64,000 nucleotides of DNA from Thuidium tamariscinum (Eukaryota > Streptophyta > Bryopsida > Hypnales > Thuidiaceae): assembly GCA_947034885.2 (NCBI GenBank), contig OX344749.2, positions 6,339,501 through 6,403,500 on the forward strand, read 5' to 3'. Below, piece after piece: positions 36,361 to 47,538 of the stretch. The translations under genes and the position numbers were made by a program. The stretch's first letter is position 1. The number at the start of each line of letters is the position of its first letter. The notes beneath the pieces were generated by a model. That model was not told the origin of the DNA. It made no database searches and worked only from the letters and a program-made list of their open reading frames with translations.

Positions 36361-36661
36361 GTAAACCGCTCACATTTGATTTTCATTCTCATTGTTCTAC
36401 TATTAAGTTTCTTTTTATCAAACGCTTGGAATTAGATTTAGGCAAAGCTATAGAATAGAGTAGGGTCACTTGGTTGAATTTTAGACTAACAAAGATCGAA
36501 TCATAACCACAAAATTAGATTAGAAACACTTAAAAGACGTGACTAAAAGAGTTCATTGCTTGGAAGGCTTTCTTTTTCACCCAATTAGAAAGAAAACTCA
36601 ATTAGACACAGGACCCGTGTGAAAAACTCTTAGCTCGAGGGTGGAGTTAGGAGCGCTCACA

Positions 36662-37454
36662 CCGAGTTGGTCCAAAAGTCCACCTATAAGTGGCAACGGG
36701 TATCGATTCTTGATTGTTACCTTGTTGAGTCCTCGATAGTCAACACACATGCGCAATGGCCCGTCCTTCTTCTTCACAAAGAGAATAGGAGTACCAGCTG
36801 GAGACTTTGAATGTCGAATGAAGTTCTTTGCAAGATTTTTGTCGATATACTCCTTCAATGCAGCTAGCTCATACTGAGATTAATTGTAGATGGGTCCAAA
36901 TGGTGGTTGAGCACCTTTCTCCAAATCGATGGCGCAATCATATGGCCGATGTTGGGGCAATGTATCCGCGTTCTTCTTTTCAAAAACATCTTGAAAATCT
37001 TGATATTCTCTTGGAAGTTTTGTCGTACTGGAAATATCGTTTGGTGTCGGTGTTGCATACACTACAAATGTAGATCCAGTCTTTGCAGCGCGCATAAAAG
37101 CTCGAGCTCCAAGAAATAGAGGTTTAGGTAGTCTACGTAATGAAGGCGTTTTTTGTTTTTCTAATGACTTGGTTATAAAAGGTTTGGGAGGAATAAATTC
37201 TATACTATAGTCGGACCAGTTTATATGAGGATTGTATTTTTCCAACCAAGACAGTCCTAAAATAATAGGGCTAGAAAGAGAACGGATAACGTTATAAACT
37301 ATGTGGCTGCTATGATTTTCTATCATTGTTTGCAACGGGGTTGTTTCTTGAGTAACATTTCCAGAAGCTGAGGGTCTGCCATCAATAACTTCAACATGTA
37401 CCGCCATTGCTTTCTGTACTAACGATATTTTATGTAGTTTGGCAAAAGACTCGT
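36662..37454 (-). pseudogene. Chromovirus K: protease C-terminal part and RT N-terminal part
   Basis: Middle segment of the K polyprotein between insertions C and J. It includes a protease-end motif (IILGLSWLEKYNP), the linker to RT, and the RT fingers ([27 protein letters not shown]). A TAA at 36880-36882 interrupts it in the RT leader, where family members usually have a hydrophobic residue. The frame agrees with the pieces on both sides once the 5 bp TSDs are counted once. Confidence 0.9.
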
Positions 37455-38281
37455 TGTCACAACCCTAAAATCCTTCTTTAGGTTAAGTAGTATAAAATAC
37501 CTTCTAATTTTTTCGAATTGTCATATTTATTTTTGATTTTCTAGTCCATATCCCAAGTCATAGTGGAAGTAAGGAAAACCGGAATGTCGGAAAACGATAA
37601 GGGGATAATAGTGTTAAGAAGAGGATTGTCCTCTTACCGGAATTAAAACCGGAAAGTCCACCCAGATAAAGAAAATCAGAAACTAGATGGGATCCTGACA
37701 CTAGGGGTACTTAAAATTATATTTGATCTATCGGAAATAGACTAGACCATGTTTCTATCCGATAGGAGTCGTACCGGGAGTTGGAGAAAGTACCACCCAA
37801 CGGTTAGTCTCGTGAGGAGCCCAGGACCATAGGATTTTAACGGTTAGAATGTCGGGAACTCCGTTCCCAGCGGCCGAGAGTAAGGGAGGGGTAAACCGGA
37901 GTAAAGCCTTTTTAGGTTATTATTTGGGGTTCCAGACCTCATTCTTATGTTTGCTTATGAAGCTCTGTGTGGCAACCTAGAATTCACCTAAGCAGGTTCT
38001 TAAGCAAAATACGGGAAGAGGGATCTATTCAATCCCCATTTTTTTTGTTGTTTTCTTAGTTTTTACGCATAATTGGGACCAAGACCGGAAACCGGAAAAC
38101 CCTAGACTGTAAACCAGAAACTACGTTAAGGGACAGCGTATGAAATCCCGGATTCCGCCCACCTAGCGACCGAGACCGGATAGGCAATGAGTGGCTACCG
38201 AGTCTAGAGATCGTCGGGATCTCTCCCACGTAACCAGACTGGTTTAAACCTAACGGTCAGTAATTAATGCCGGGGGAAAAA

Positions 38282-38291
38282 GTATAAGACC
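38282..38291 (+). promoter_or_regulatory. TATA-like box upstream of the H gag-like gene
   Basis: GTATAAGACC, 228 bases before the ATG. The same block with GTATAAGA precedes the gene in G (17573). Confidence 0.45.
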
Positions 38292-38518
38292 AGGGAAGCA
38301 GGGCTAGGTCCTGCCACTTTCTTGCACGCAGTTCGAGAAAGGATTTCCGGCCAGAGATAGAGTATTCGGTCTACAGACAGAGAGAAGGGATAGATAAACT
38401 GTCAATCCGGTCTGGTACATAGTTGAGCGAGTAGCACTACGCTAGCTGACAGGTTCTTGAGCGCGGGAGGTTTAGTTAAGTTGGACCGTGCCTAGATTGT
38501 GTAGGCGTCAAGTGAGAG

Positions 38519-40615
38519 ATGGCAGAAGAGGTGCAGGAAGGAAGGATTCTAGCCTTCCGGAATGTGAATCCGGTCGTGCCAACTGACGCACAAGACAAGC
38601 GGGAGCTGGAGGAAGACCTCAGGCAGATGGGCTGCGAGGGGTTCATGGCTCATCCCTGGAACCTGAAGGATGAGGCGATGGTGGAGGAGCTACTGGCCGG
38701 CCAGACCAACGAGTGGAAAGGGACGGTCCGGGCGCTGCCAAAGGAGTGGAGTGCAGCGATGTGGCGCAAGGTGTACGCCTTCGAGCAAGGAAGAGATGCG
38801 ACGAGCACCCGGACGGACAAATTCCACCAGGGGAAATTCCGCAGGCCCACCAACTCGAAGGACGGCTTTACGGTAGCAGAGTGTGTGTCTGCTAGATACA
38901 AGAGGCTACTGCGGTTCATGATGGCGATCTTGAACCCGGATAGACCTAGTAGGATTACGGTCACCGTAGCCAACACCGTCTTTGGTGCACTGTCGGGAGA
39001 CAGGAAGATAGATTGGGGGTTAGTTATGAGGGACCGGATGGACCGAATGGTGAAAGGAATTGGGAAATCCAAACCCTCTCCCATTTCACCATTCCTGTTT
39101 CATCTGTATCATTCGTTAGACCTCTTGAGAGAGAAAGAGATGGAAGCTTACGAGGTAGGGGCTGCATTGATAGAGTATGAGATTGCAGACCCGGAAGCTG
39201 AAAATGACCAGGATGAGGAGGACTCCGAGGATGAGAGTCAGGAGGGGCATCAAGGAGGCACACAGGAGGTAGATGAGATTCCAGAGGTAGGAAGAGAGGA
39301 TCCACCTCTAGAAACCCTTGTAGTAGCCGGGGAAGCCCAGAGGTTAGATCCGGTCTGGGAACAGGATCCCTTGCTAAGGATCCTGCGAGACCTAGAGGAT
39401 TTCAGAAAGCACCACCTAGAGGAGAGAGGGTTATTGCGGGCCATAAGCCAAGCCTTAGGCTCTATTCCCCCCTCCAAGATCATGGAGGTGTTGGGAGAAT
39501 TGATTTAGGAGGCTCATGATAGTTGGGACAGAGAGGAGGTACTCCGGCTAACAAATCAGGTCTCAGCCTTGAGGAGGGAGCTCCATCACACTCAGGAGGA
39601 GCTGGATGAAGAGAGACGCCTCACCACGCAGGCCCGGAACACACTCGGAGAAATCCGAGAGTTCATCACGCATCCGGGCGAAGTCGTCAACAAAGCCATG
39701 CTTTTCGACAGGAAGGTCTTGGAAGCAGGTAAGATGGTGGGTCCTCAGATGCTTACAACTCTGGTGGCCTACAACAAGAAAATGGAGGCAGCGTTGGAGA
39801 AGTGGCGGTCAGTAGTCACGGAGGTCTAAGCTAGTTCTGCTCCGGTCTCAGGACCGGAAGAGCCAAAGATGGAGGAGGAGCAACCGAAGGATCAGCCACC
39901 ACCAGCAGTTGTCGAGGTAGAAGCCGGCATATCTGAACTAGCGAAGGAAGAGGGAACCAGGACCGACGCAGTGGAGGAGGAACCTGTCCCACCGGCCCGG
40001 ATTGAAGAGCCTAGGGTTTCTCAACCCGAGAAGACCAAGGAGCCGGAACCCGAGCCGATTGTGTTGAGGGAGATAATCTGGGGAACTACACCACCAAGGG
40101 AGAAGACCAAGTTCATCACCTTGTTGGATGATTCTCCAAGCAAGTCATCACCCACGGTCATCACACAACCAAAGACCGGAGGGGAAGCGAAGGCAACGGT
40201 GCAGGTCCGCTCTATACTGAAGACCGGATCTGGATCCGGGTCACCAAGCAAGGGACCAGCCCGGACTGCCGAGAAAGTGGGAGAGCAGACCCCGCAAAGC
40301 AAGATAGTGCACCACCCGCCCATCACCGGATTCAAGAAGAAGACCACGGAGACATCCAAGGTGAAGCGGAAGGCCCGGGATGAAGAGGAAGAGGAGTCAG
40401 ATGAGGAAGATGAGGACTCGGAGGAAGAGACCGACTCCGGTGATGAGTCGGAACAGTACTCAGACGCGGACCAGGCATTGGCAGAAACCACGAAGACCAG
40501 GGCCAGGGCGCGGGGTAAGACCAAACCGAAACCCAAGCCCATCAAGATGTACCGGTCTCCGAAGAAGCAGCCAGCCCGGAAAGGTGCGTCGCCTGTCAAG
40601 AAGGCAAGGAAATAG
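38519..40615 (+). pseudogene. Gag-like protein of element H, two in-frame stops
   Basis: A single frame of about 698 codons is broken by TAG (39506-39508) and TAA (39827-39829). N-terminal globular region, residues about 25-200: DLRQMGCEGF, PWNLKDE, KEWSAAMWRKVYAF, KDGFTVAEC, FGALSGDRKIDWG, ISPFLFHLYHSLD. Then an acidic segment, a coiled-coil-like helix (around 39530-39830), a Pro/Lys-rich linker, an acidic block and a basic tail. The TAA corresponds to CAA in L1, so a C-to-T change is likely; the TAG could have the same origin. The globular pattern loosely recalls plant retrotransposon ORF1 and putative plant transposon proteins (Athila-type), but that is a guess. A role as a structural Gag protein is inferred from context only. 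Confidence 0.75.
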
Positions 40616-42242
40616 GGAGCATTAATTACAGGTAGATAGGAAGGCGGCTAAACCAAGTTATATTTAGGTTAGGAACTTTTGAACTTAGACCGGATCCAGA
40701 TATGTAGGATCTGTGATCCTATTTTGTTGGTATTTTTGTAGTTTTGTGGAAGTCAACCTGCCCAAGTTGTAGAGGAATGTGATGTGGCATTCTTGGCGGC
40801 TGGTGTTGATTCCATTTGCACTTTTAGGTTTTCTTGCAGTTTAGTATTTAAACCCGGTTCGTAATTGAATCCGGGCGCGCATTATGTTATCTTACTTTCA
40901 CAAGTTTTTGTGTTGCAAATACAAGTCAGAACCTTTCTAATTCACTCTGAAGTGGACTGTGTGCATGGGACCTTGTCAAAGTCTTATGGTGATGGTTAGG
41001 ATTGCAACCTTGTGTGGATAAGTGTGTGCCCGGATGTTCAATTTATCCGGTCTCTGGACTTAAAGTGAATTCGGTTTTGATAGGGAATTTGTGCAGGATC
41101 CCACAGTGCTTTCTGGAACAGGTCTAAGGAGTATTTGATAGAGATAGACACTTGTAGAGTCTGGGTTTGAGATCGGGAGCGTCCGGCCAAATGCCAACTG
41201 AATGGTGATCCGGTCTCTGTAGAAGAAAGAAGGACTAAGTGAGGAAATTCAGCTCTCTTGCATAAGCTACCGCCCTTATTCTACCAGGGATTAGACTAAC
41301 TGGTTATTCCGTCGTTGTAGTCTTTGTTAGAATTAGGCAGGAGTGCTTGCGTGACCTGCTGGGTCGGATTAGTCCCGGTCCAGTTGTGAGGTATTCCGGT
41401 CTATTTGTAGTAGTAGTTTCTTTTTACTTATAAGTGGAACTTCTGACACTTTAAAACTTGAAGGGTAGGAGTAAGCTTCCTTCCTAAACGCCCAAACAAG
41501 CAGATCCCTCTTGTTATCGAGGTAAAACTTACACTTGGTTACTATACTAGGGACTGGACCAGCTACTAGTATCCGGTCTTTAGTCCCATATCTAGTGCGC
41601 GTAAGCATCAAGGTGGTGAACATACGGGTATAAATAGATAGACTTAGTTTGGAAGGATAAAGGATTGATCTGGTAATCAGGTCCAAGGAAATCTTAGGAA
41701 CGTTGGAGACCCAGTCCGGATCAGTCTTTTGCTTGGGTTGTGTTGTGATAACCACTAACGTATTCCGGTCTTTCGTCAACTTTCGACCAAATCTCTTGGG
41801 AACGATACACGAGTCACTTTAAGGCTAATTTAGTGCATTCTAAAGCCTTAGAGAAGGAATTGTGCTTTCCTGTGCTACGACACTCTGAGTTTTGGGAGTT
41901 GTGCGCGCGCTCTACTGCTGCTTAGGCTATGTGGCAAGACATATTTTTGATCTTTCCATTTAAAGTCAGTATGGAGCGGAAAGTCGAAAATTTAGCAACC
42001 GGATTTGTTCAGGGAACGGGTAAGATCCAGAAGTAGTACCAGATAATGTTGTAGAGACCGGTGGCAGAATAATTCCGGTTTATTACGACGGAATACCGGA
42101 ACGGAAAAATTCCGGACCCTACAGAACGGATTCTATCCGGATTAAGTTCCAGAACGGAACGAATGATTTCCGGACTTGGACCGATCGGATGGGAACGGGA
42201 ACGGATGATCAGGAACGGAAGACCGGATCCATTTCTGGAAAG

Positions 42243-42250
42243 TATATAAG
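42243..42250 (+). promoter_or_regulatory. TATA box upstream of the I gag-like gene
   Basis: TATATAAG, about 350 bases before the ATG; the strongest TATA match among the gag-like-gene elements. Confidence 0.6.
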
Positions 42251-42601
42251 GCCTGACATTTTCAGTTGGCCCATTTGCTCTCAGGCGCTTCGTTGTGTGT
42301 TTTTCAACCCTCAGCGTTTTCCGCCTTTTCTGTGAGTTGGTTTTCCGCGCGTGTTTGGTGGCGCAATTTTCTGTGACGCAGCTGTCAGTATTAGCAGCGG
42401 GTGTTTTGTCAGAGCGGGCAGTTGTCAGCGGCGCGGGTTTCAGACTGTGCGCTGAGGCGCTGGTGTGTGGAGAGGAGTGTGTGTGTGTATGTGCAGGTGG
42501 TTATTACGGGCAGATTACTTTTGTATTTGTGATTGTGAGTGTGTGTGAGGAACGGGACGTGCGGCTAGGAGAGGAGTGAGGTAGTTTTCCGGATAGTTGC
42601 C

Positions 42602-44284
42602 ATGCCGCAGCTACGCCGGAAGAGAACCGAGTCCACTACACCCCCACCCTCAGGGATAAAGCTGAAGAAAGTAGTTCCGCTCATCCCTTCCACAGAGCCG
42701 GAGAAAAGCAACTTGATGGCGGACTTAACCGCAATGGGGTGTCTAGGGTTAGCAGAGATACCTTGGGGTTTCAAGGAGGAGCGGATGGTGAAGGAGCTGA
42801 AGGGCAAGGTGTCGAATCAGTTCGACAACACGGCGCGGGGAATGCCGCACAAATGGACGGAGGCGCACTGGAGGGCCGTATACGGGTTCAAACACCAGGG
42901 GCACGGACCGGCCGGGAGGAAGGTAGACTTCCTCCAAAACAAGTTCAGTGGCACCCCTCACCCGAAGGACGGATACCGGATCATGGACTGCAACGAAGAC
43001 AAGCATAGGCGCCTGTTGAAGTTTCTGCTTCCGGTCCTTCATCCGGAGAAGCCAACCCGGATCACGATCGGCCTGGCCAACACCATTTTCGGTGCGCTGA
43101 TCGGAGACCGGAAAGTAGACTTGGGCCGGATCATACAGGACCTGATCACCCGGTTACTGAAGAACCTCGGAGGGAGTAGGGCAACTCCGATCTCCCCCTA
43201 CCTCTTCCACCTCTACCACCATCTACAACTCCTTTCGGATACGGAAGAGAAGACGTGGCACACCCAGAAGATAGTCTTGACGTACGGGGAGACGTCAACG
43301 GATGATGAGGAGAGCTCCGAGTCCGAGACAGAGCGGGAGGACTCGGATAAGGGAGAGGAACCGGAAGTTCCGCTCATGAAGCGGCAGAAGACCACACTGC
43401 CGAACACGAGGGGATCTCCTCCGGTCCGACACAATCCGGGAACGGAAGGCAGAGCGGGACCATCCGAACCGGGTCAGGCCGAACCAGCAGCAGAGGAAAC
43501 GGATCCCAGTGATCCGTTCGTGCAACTGACGGAAATCCTGTGCAACATCCGAGCGGATTGGGAGGTCAAGCGGATCGTCTTGGAGAACATCGCGGGGATG
43601 GTCAATGGCAAACCGGATCATACTCTTCCGACCGTGGTAGGGAATTGCATCGCCTCGCCTGCGGATCTCGCCAAGTTGGAGGAGGAAAACCGGAAACTTC
43701 AGGAGGAAGTTGACGGTTTGAAGGCGGAGCTCCTTGTTCTCAGGGACAACGAGGCCGCTACCAAGGAGATGGCGGCAGAGACCATCAAATTGGCGGAGCA
43801 CGTGAAGGCAACATTCGGGGAACCCGGATCGGCTGTCATCCGGGCTCAACTGTTTGACGAAGAAGTGCACAAGGAGAAGAAACTATCCGGAAGCCGGATA
43901 GTCCGGATTCTGTCCGACTTCTCCGAAAAGGTGGAGACGACTTTGGTGAAGGTTCGGGAGGCGGCCGAACGGATGGAAGACTGTAGCCGGAGACTGACGG
44001 AAATTCCGGTCAGACTCTCCGATCTGTCTCTACCGGATATTTCCGAAGGGTTGCCTCAGAGACCAGGGAAGGACAGGACGCCGCAATCCAAGAAGTCAGG
44101 GCGAGCGTCAACGGGCAACCGGGAGGCGGCAATTCAGTTGTCGGAGTCTCCTGCGAGTCCGGTTACTGGAGCTCCGGTTGCAACAGACGGAGAACGGAAT
44201 CGGAACCTCACCGAGGTCTTCGAGCAGATCAGTAGGGCGGAAAGCCCGACTATAGGATCTAGGGTAGCAGAGCCGGATACGTAG
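42602..44284 (+). CDS. Gag-like protein of element I (560 aa, intact)
   Basis: The only undamaged gag-like frame in the window. Basic, Pro-rich N-terminus; globular region about residues 38-215 shared with H, J and G (DLTAMGCLGL, PWGFKEE, KWTEAHWRAVYGF, KDGYRIMDC, RITIGLAN, FGALIGDRKVDLG, ISPYLFHLYHH); acidic stretch 230-255; coiled coils about 354-402 and 415-465; low-complexity C-terminus ending EPDT. It lacks the acidic-plus-basic tail of H and L1. It would be transcribed from the TATA box at 42243. No zinc knuckle, protease or polymerase is present. Function is unknown: a Gag-like multimerising protein is plausible, and a regulatory LTR-encoded protein is an alternative. The ATG at 42602 is the first in frame. 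Confidence 0.75.
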   Translation: MPQLRRKRTESTTPPPSGIKLKKVVPLIPSTEPEKSNLMADLTAMGCLGLAEIPWGFKEERMVKELKGKVSNQFDNTARGMPHKWTEAHWRAVYGFKHQGHGPAGRKVDFLQNKFSGTPHPKDGYRIMDCNEDKHRRLLKFLLPVLHPEKPTRITIGLANTIFGALIGDRKVDLGRIIQDLITRLLKNLGGSRATPISPYLFHLYHHLQLLSDTEEKTWHTQKIVLTYGETSTDDEESSESETEREDSDKGEEPEVPLMKRQKTTLPNTRGSPPVRHNPGTEGRAGPSEPGQAEPAAEETDPSDPFVQLTEILCNIRADWEVKRIVLENIAGMVNGKPDHTLPTVVGNCIASPADLAKLEEENRKLQEEVDGLKAELLVLRDNEAATKEMAAETIKLAEHVKATFGEPGSAVIRAQLFDEEVHKEKKLSGSRIVRILSDFSEKVETTLVKVREAAERMEDCSRRLTEIPVRLSDLSLPDISEGLPQRPGKDRTPQSKKSGRASTGNREAAIQLSESPASPVTGAPVATDGERNRNLTEVFEQISRAESPTIGSRVAEPDT

Positions 44285-44462
44285 GTATTAGGACTTTCCT
44301 GTTTTTGTAGTTTTTAACTTAGGAACGGATCAGGAGGAAATCCGGTCCGGTTTAGGAACTTGGAGCGGGTTGGAATCCGGTCCGGTTCAGAAGTAGGTAG
44401 GAACGGATCCGCCGAGCGTTAATCGCGGCGGACTTGTAAGGCGCTTTTTGCTTTTTGCCCAT

Positions 44463-44469
44463 TATTTAA
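44463..44469 (+). promoter_or_regulatory. Second, downstream TATTTAA box (element I)
   Basis: 179 bases after the gag-like stop. Equivalent boxes follow the gene in L1 (3341), L2 (6386), H (40845) and J (47800, TATTTAG) at 230-262 bases. This could be the promoter of the genomic transcript, placing the gene in U3. Confidence 0.4.
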
Positions 44470-45660
44470 GTCAGTCCCCTCGCGGTGGACTGGGAGTCTT
44501 TTCCTTTGCATTATCTTTGTGTATTCTATTCCCTCTTGCTTTGCGCGTGTATCTCCTGGGTTTGGCAGGGCGGCGTGACGCGGAGTTAGGAAGGCGCAAG
44601 TGGTTTTGCAGGCGACGTTCTCCCTTTGGTGTTTATTTTCCGCGTCTGAGTATATGAGAACGGGTAGAGAAGAGTTGGGAGTGTAATTCTAGTGCCTCAG
44701 CGCTTCTAGGACTTAAGATTCCGGGTGAGAAAGCCGTTGTTAGGCTAGACGAGAGGGAGGGATTCCTTAATCGTGCTAGAGCTCCTGGGTGGGAAACCCA
44801 GTTGAGTGTCCGATCTCCTGTGAGGTCTCACCGTCTTTGTGGCAAACGGAAGAGTTCCGGTTGACGTTGGAACGGACGGATACACTTGTAGCCACCTGGC
44901 TCCCCAGGAACGGAAAGTCGTGTTAAAGTCGTTGTAGTATGAGAAGATCGTACGGGGGATCTCTATGTGACCTACAGTCCGGATCTTTGTCTGGATTGTT
45001 GTGAGGGATCAAACCGGATCTGAAGTATTTTTAGAATTAACAGGTAGAAAGTGGGTCTTCAGCCACTATAAGTCACGGAAGGAGCGGTGGGCCTACCGCT
45101 CACAAAATCAAGCGGCGACCCCTCTGATGGTAAAACAGAGGCAAAACTAAACCGGATTGAGGAACGGATGTGGACGGATCATCCGGAACGGATTGATCCA
45201 GAGAGGAAACAAGGAGCGAAACTCGTTAGGAAGCGGATCCGTTGCAGTCTGACGGAATGGATAAAATCCGGGAAACCGGAAAAGTGAAGGAACGGATCCA
45301 TTCCGGACCAGATTGCTAGAATTTCAGTTTTGAACGGGATAACGGGTTGTCGTCTCGGGTTGTTTGTGTATTTCCGGTTCTAGATCTAGAACCGGATTAT
45401 AGAGTTTTGGAAGCTGTCCTATCTTAATCGCTTAACTAAGCCAGATACTTCACAGAATCTTGCGGGTTCGATCTTTAGAGTCACTTAGTTATACTCTGGA
45501 GTGATTTTTGTGAGTATAATAGGGAATTTACTTACCCTGTGTTGCGACAGGCTAGTTTCCTGATTTCCGGTTACAGCGAGAGTACCCGAGCGAGTTAAGT
45601 TGGGTATGTAAGGCTTTTGGGGATTTTCCGAGAGTCGTGGGGGTTTCACGAGTGGGAGCC

Positions 45661-47538
45661 ATGTCTGGGAGCGAGGCAGAGGAGGAGGTCACCACCAAGG
45701 TTTCGTTGAGGAGTGTAGTTCCGGTTATTCCGGAAGATGCTGAGGAGCGGGCGGACCTGTTGGAGGACCTTAGCCAGATGGGATGCGTTGGCTTGGTCGA
45801 TCGGCCGTGGGGTTTCAAGGACGAAGTGATGGTGCGAGAGTTGCTGCACCCACAGTCGAACGAGTGGAAGAAAACGATAAGGGCACTTCCGGACAAATGG
45901 ACAGCGGGAATCTGGAGGGAAGTGTATAGTTTCGCCAAGGAAGGGGAAGGAGGAGCCACACGGACTGACAAGTTCATGGTGGGTAAGTTTCGGGCAGCAC
46001 CTCACAACAAGGATGGGTATACTGTAAGTGATTGTAAGAACGCGAGAGAGAGGAGGGTGTTAGAATTTATGGTACCAATTCTCAGTCCGGATAGGGGAAA
46101 CCGGATGACTCTCACCTTGGGGAATACCCTCTTTGGAGCGCTAAGCGGGGACAGGAAGATAGACTGGGGTATAGCCATGAGAGATTATGTAGTAAAGCTG
46201 TGCAAGGGGATTGGCAAGAGTAAGCCCTCTAGTATTTTTCCTTTTCTCTATCACCTCTATCATTCACAGGATTGCATGAGGGAAACTGAAAGACAGGAGT
46301 ATATGGTGAGAGAGGTGAAGTTAGCCCATGGAATGAAGTCGGATTCAGATGATGAGAAAGAGGAAGATGAGAGAGAGGGAGAACCTTCCGGGTTACTCGG
46401 GAAACCGGAACCGGAAAAGGATAGTGGGGCAGGGGTCAAAATAGAGCAGGAGAAGGACCCTGTCTGGAACAGTGACCCGTTAGGGTCTATCATAAGGGAG
46501 CTCACGAAAGTTCATGAGAGTTATGAGCAAGAGAGGAAGACCTTGAAAAGGGTATGCGGGATGATGGGAGACATTCCGGAGATTGAATGTATAGAGCAGC
46601 TCCAGAACCTGATAAATGATGCTGAGGGAAAATCCGGAAAGGCTAAGAATCAGGAGATGATGGAGGAACTACTCTCCCTTAAGGCAGAGCTGAGTGAGCA
46701 AAAGTAGGAAAATGAGCGGAACCGGAAGTTCTCAGCCGAGTCTGTAGAAACCCTTGACCGGATTAAGGAATTCATTAGCGTTCCGGCAGAGGTTTTGAAC
46801 AAGGCCAAACTCTTTGATGAGAAGGTCTTAGAGGGGACAGGGAAACTAGGGGACAAGATAATCAATGTCCTAGTTTCCTTCAACGTAAAGATGGAAAGGT
46901 TGTTGGGACAGATGAGGGAGGTCATGGGAGAGGTCGGTCCGCCCATCCGACCGGAAACTAAACCAGAAAAGGAGAAAGTGACAGAGGTGACACCCTCTAA
47001 GCCACCCTTGCCAAAAGGGAAGCCAGCAACCCCGGTGACAAAGGAAACTACTAGAGAACCCTCTGAGGATGTGGTTATGACCACACCTCCCAAATCGGCC
47101 ATCATACTGGAATCCGGAACGGAGGAGACACCGGTTTCCTTGACCAAGAGCCAATCACAACATCGGGAAGGGAGTATGGGAACTCCACAGAGTAAGAAAC
47201 CTACAGTGTCCCCCAAACCTTCCCCATCCAAGAGCAAGTTAACCGACAGCCAGAAGAAGAAGGCAGTTCCGGTTAAGATCAAGGAAGAGGAAGAAGAAGA
47301 GGAAGACGAATCCGAGGAAGAAGATGACGAATCTTCTGGATCAGGAGGGGAGGAGTCAGAACCGGATTCTGATCCGGATGCCAAGTTGGCTATGACACGC
47401 AAGGTCAAAGCCCAACTGAAGGCCAAGTCCGCTCAGGCGAAGAAGCGCAAGAATATTTCCGGTTCTGCCCGAAAACAGCCAGTACGAAAGGGTGCCGCCA
47501 AGTCGGGAGAGACTCCACGGAAGTGGCCAAGAAAGTAG
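45661..47538 (+). pseudogene. Gag-like protein of element J, one in-frame stop
   Basis: ATG (MSGSEAEEEV) opens a frame of about 625 codons, broken by a single TAG at 46705-46707 in the coiled-coil region. The globular region matches I and H: DLSQMGCVGL, PWGFKDE, DKWTAGIWREVYSF, KDGYTVSDC, FGALSGDRKIDWG. It is followed by acidic and coiled-coil parts, a Pro/Thr-rich linker, a long acidic run (about 47283-47385) and a basic tail with RKQPVRKGAAK. The stop lies at a different alignment position from those in H, which argues for independent decay. Without the stop it would be intact, so read-through cannot be excluded. Confidence 0.72.

Larger units (their letters stand above)
28345..36661 (+). 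mobile_element. Type-A TG...CA element C, split by D
   Basis: Starts TGTGAACCCTCGAG and ends GCGCTCACA, flanked by perfect 5 bp TSDs CCGAG (28340-28344 and 36662-36666), inside the chromovirus reverse transcriptase. Without D it is about 4.2 kb. TATA box at 29909-29916; direct repeats near 30166 and 30247; GC-rich tract about 30700-30910; mini-exon 36265-36360. No polymerase genes and no internal LTR pair. Confidence 0.93.
37968..41882 (+). mobile_element. Gag-like-gene TG...CA element H (complete, 3.9 kb)
   Basis: Starts TGTGGCAACCTAG, ends GTGCTACGACA, perfect 5 bp TSDs CTCTG (37963-37967 and 41883-41887). It contains a TATA-like box (38282-38291), the gag-like gene (38519-40615, two stops) and a TATTTAA box 230 bases after the gene (40845-40851). 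The 1 kb 3' region matches L1 and L2. There are no direct repeats at its ends and no polymerase. Confidence 0.93.
41930..45549 (+). mobile_element. Gag-like-gene TG...CA element I (complete, 3.6 kb)
   Basis: Starts TGTGGCAAGAC, ends GTGTTGCGACA, perfect 5 bp TSDs GGCTA (41925-41929 and 45550-45554), in J only 42 bases from H. TATA box TATATAAG (42243-42250), intact gag-like gene (42602-44284), TATTTAA box (44463-44469). It is rich in CCGGAA/TTCCGG words throughout, unlike H, so it is a separate subfamily. Confidence 0.93.

Noticed and set aside
39506-39508. Programmed stop-codon read-through in the gag-like genes
   Set aside because: Stops in H and J do not align, H has a second stop where L1 has CAA, and I has none; independent decay is simpler.
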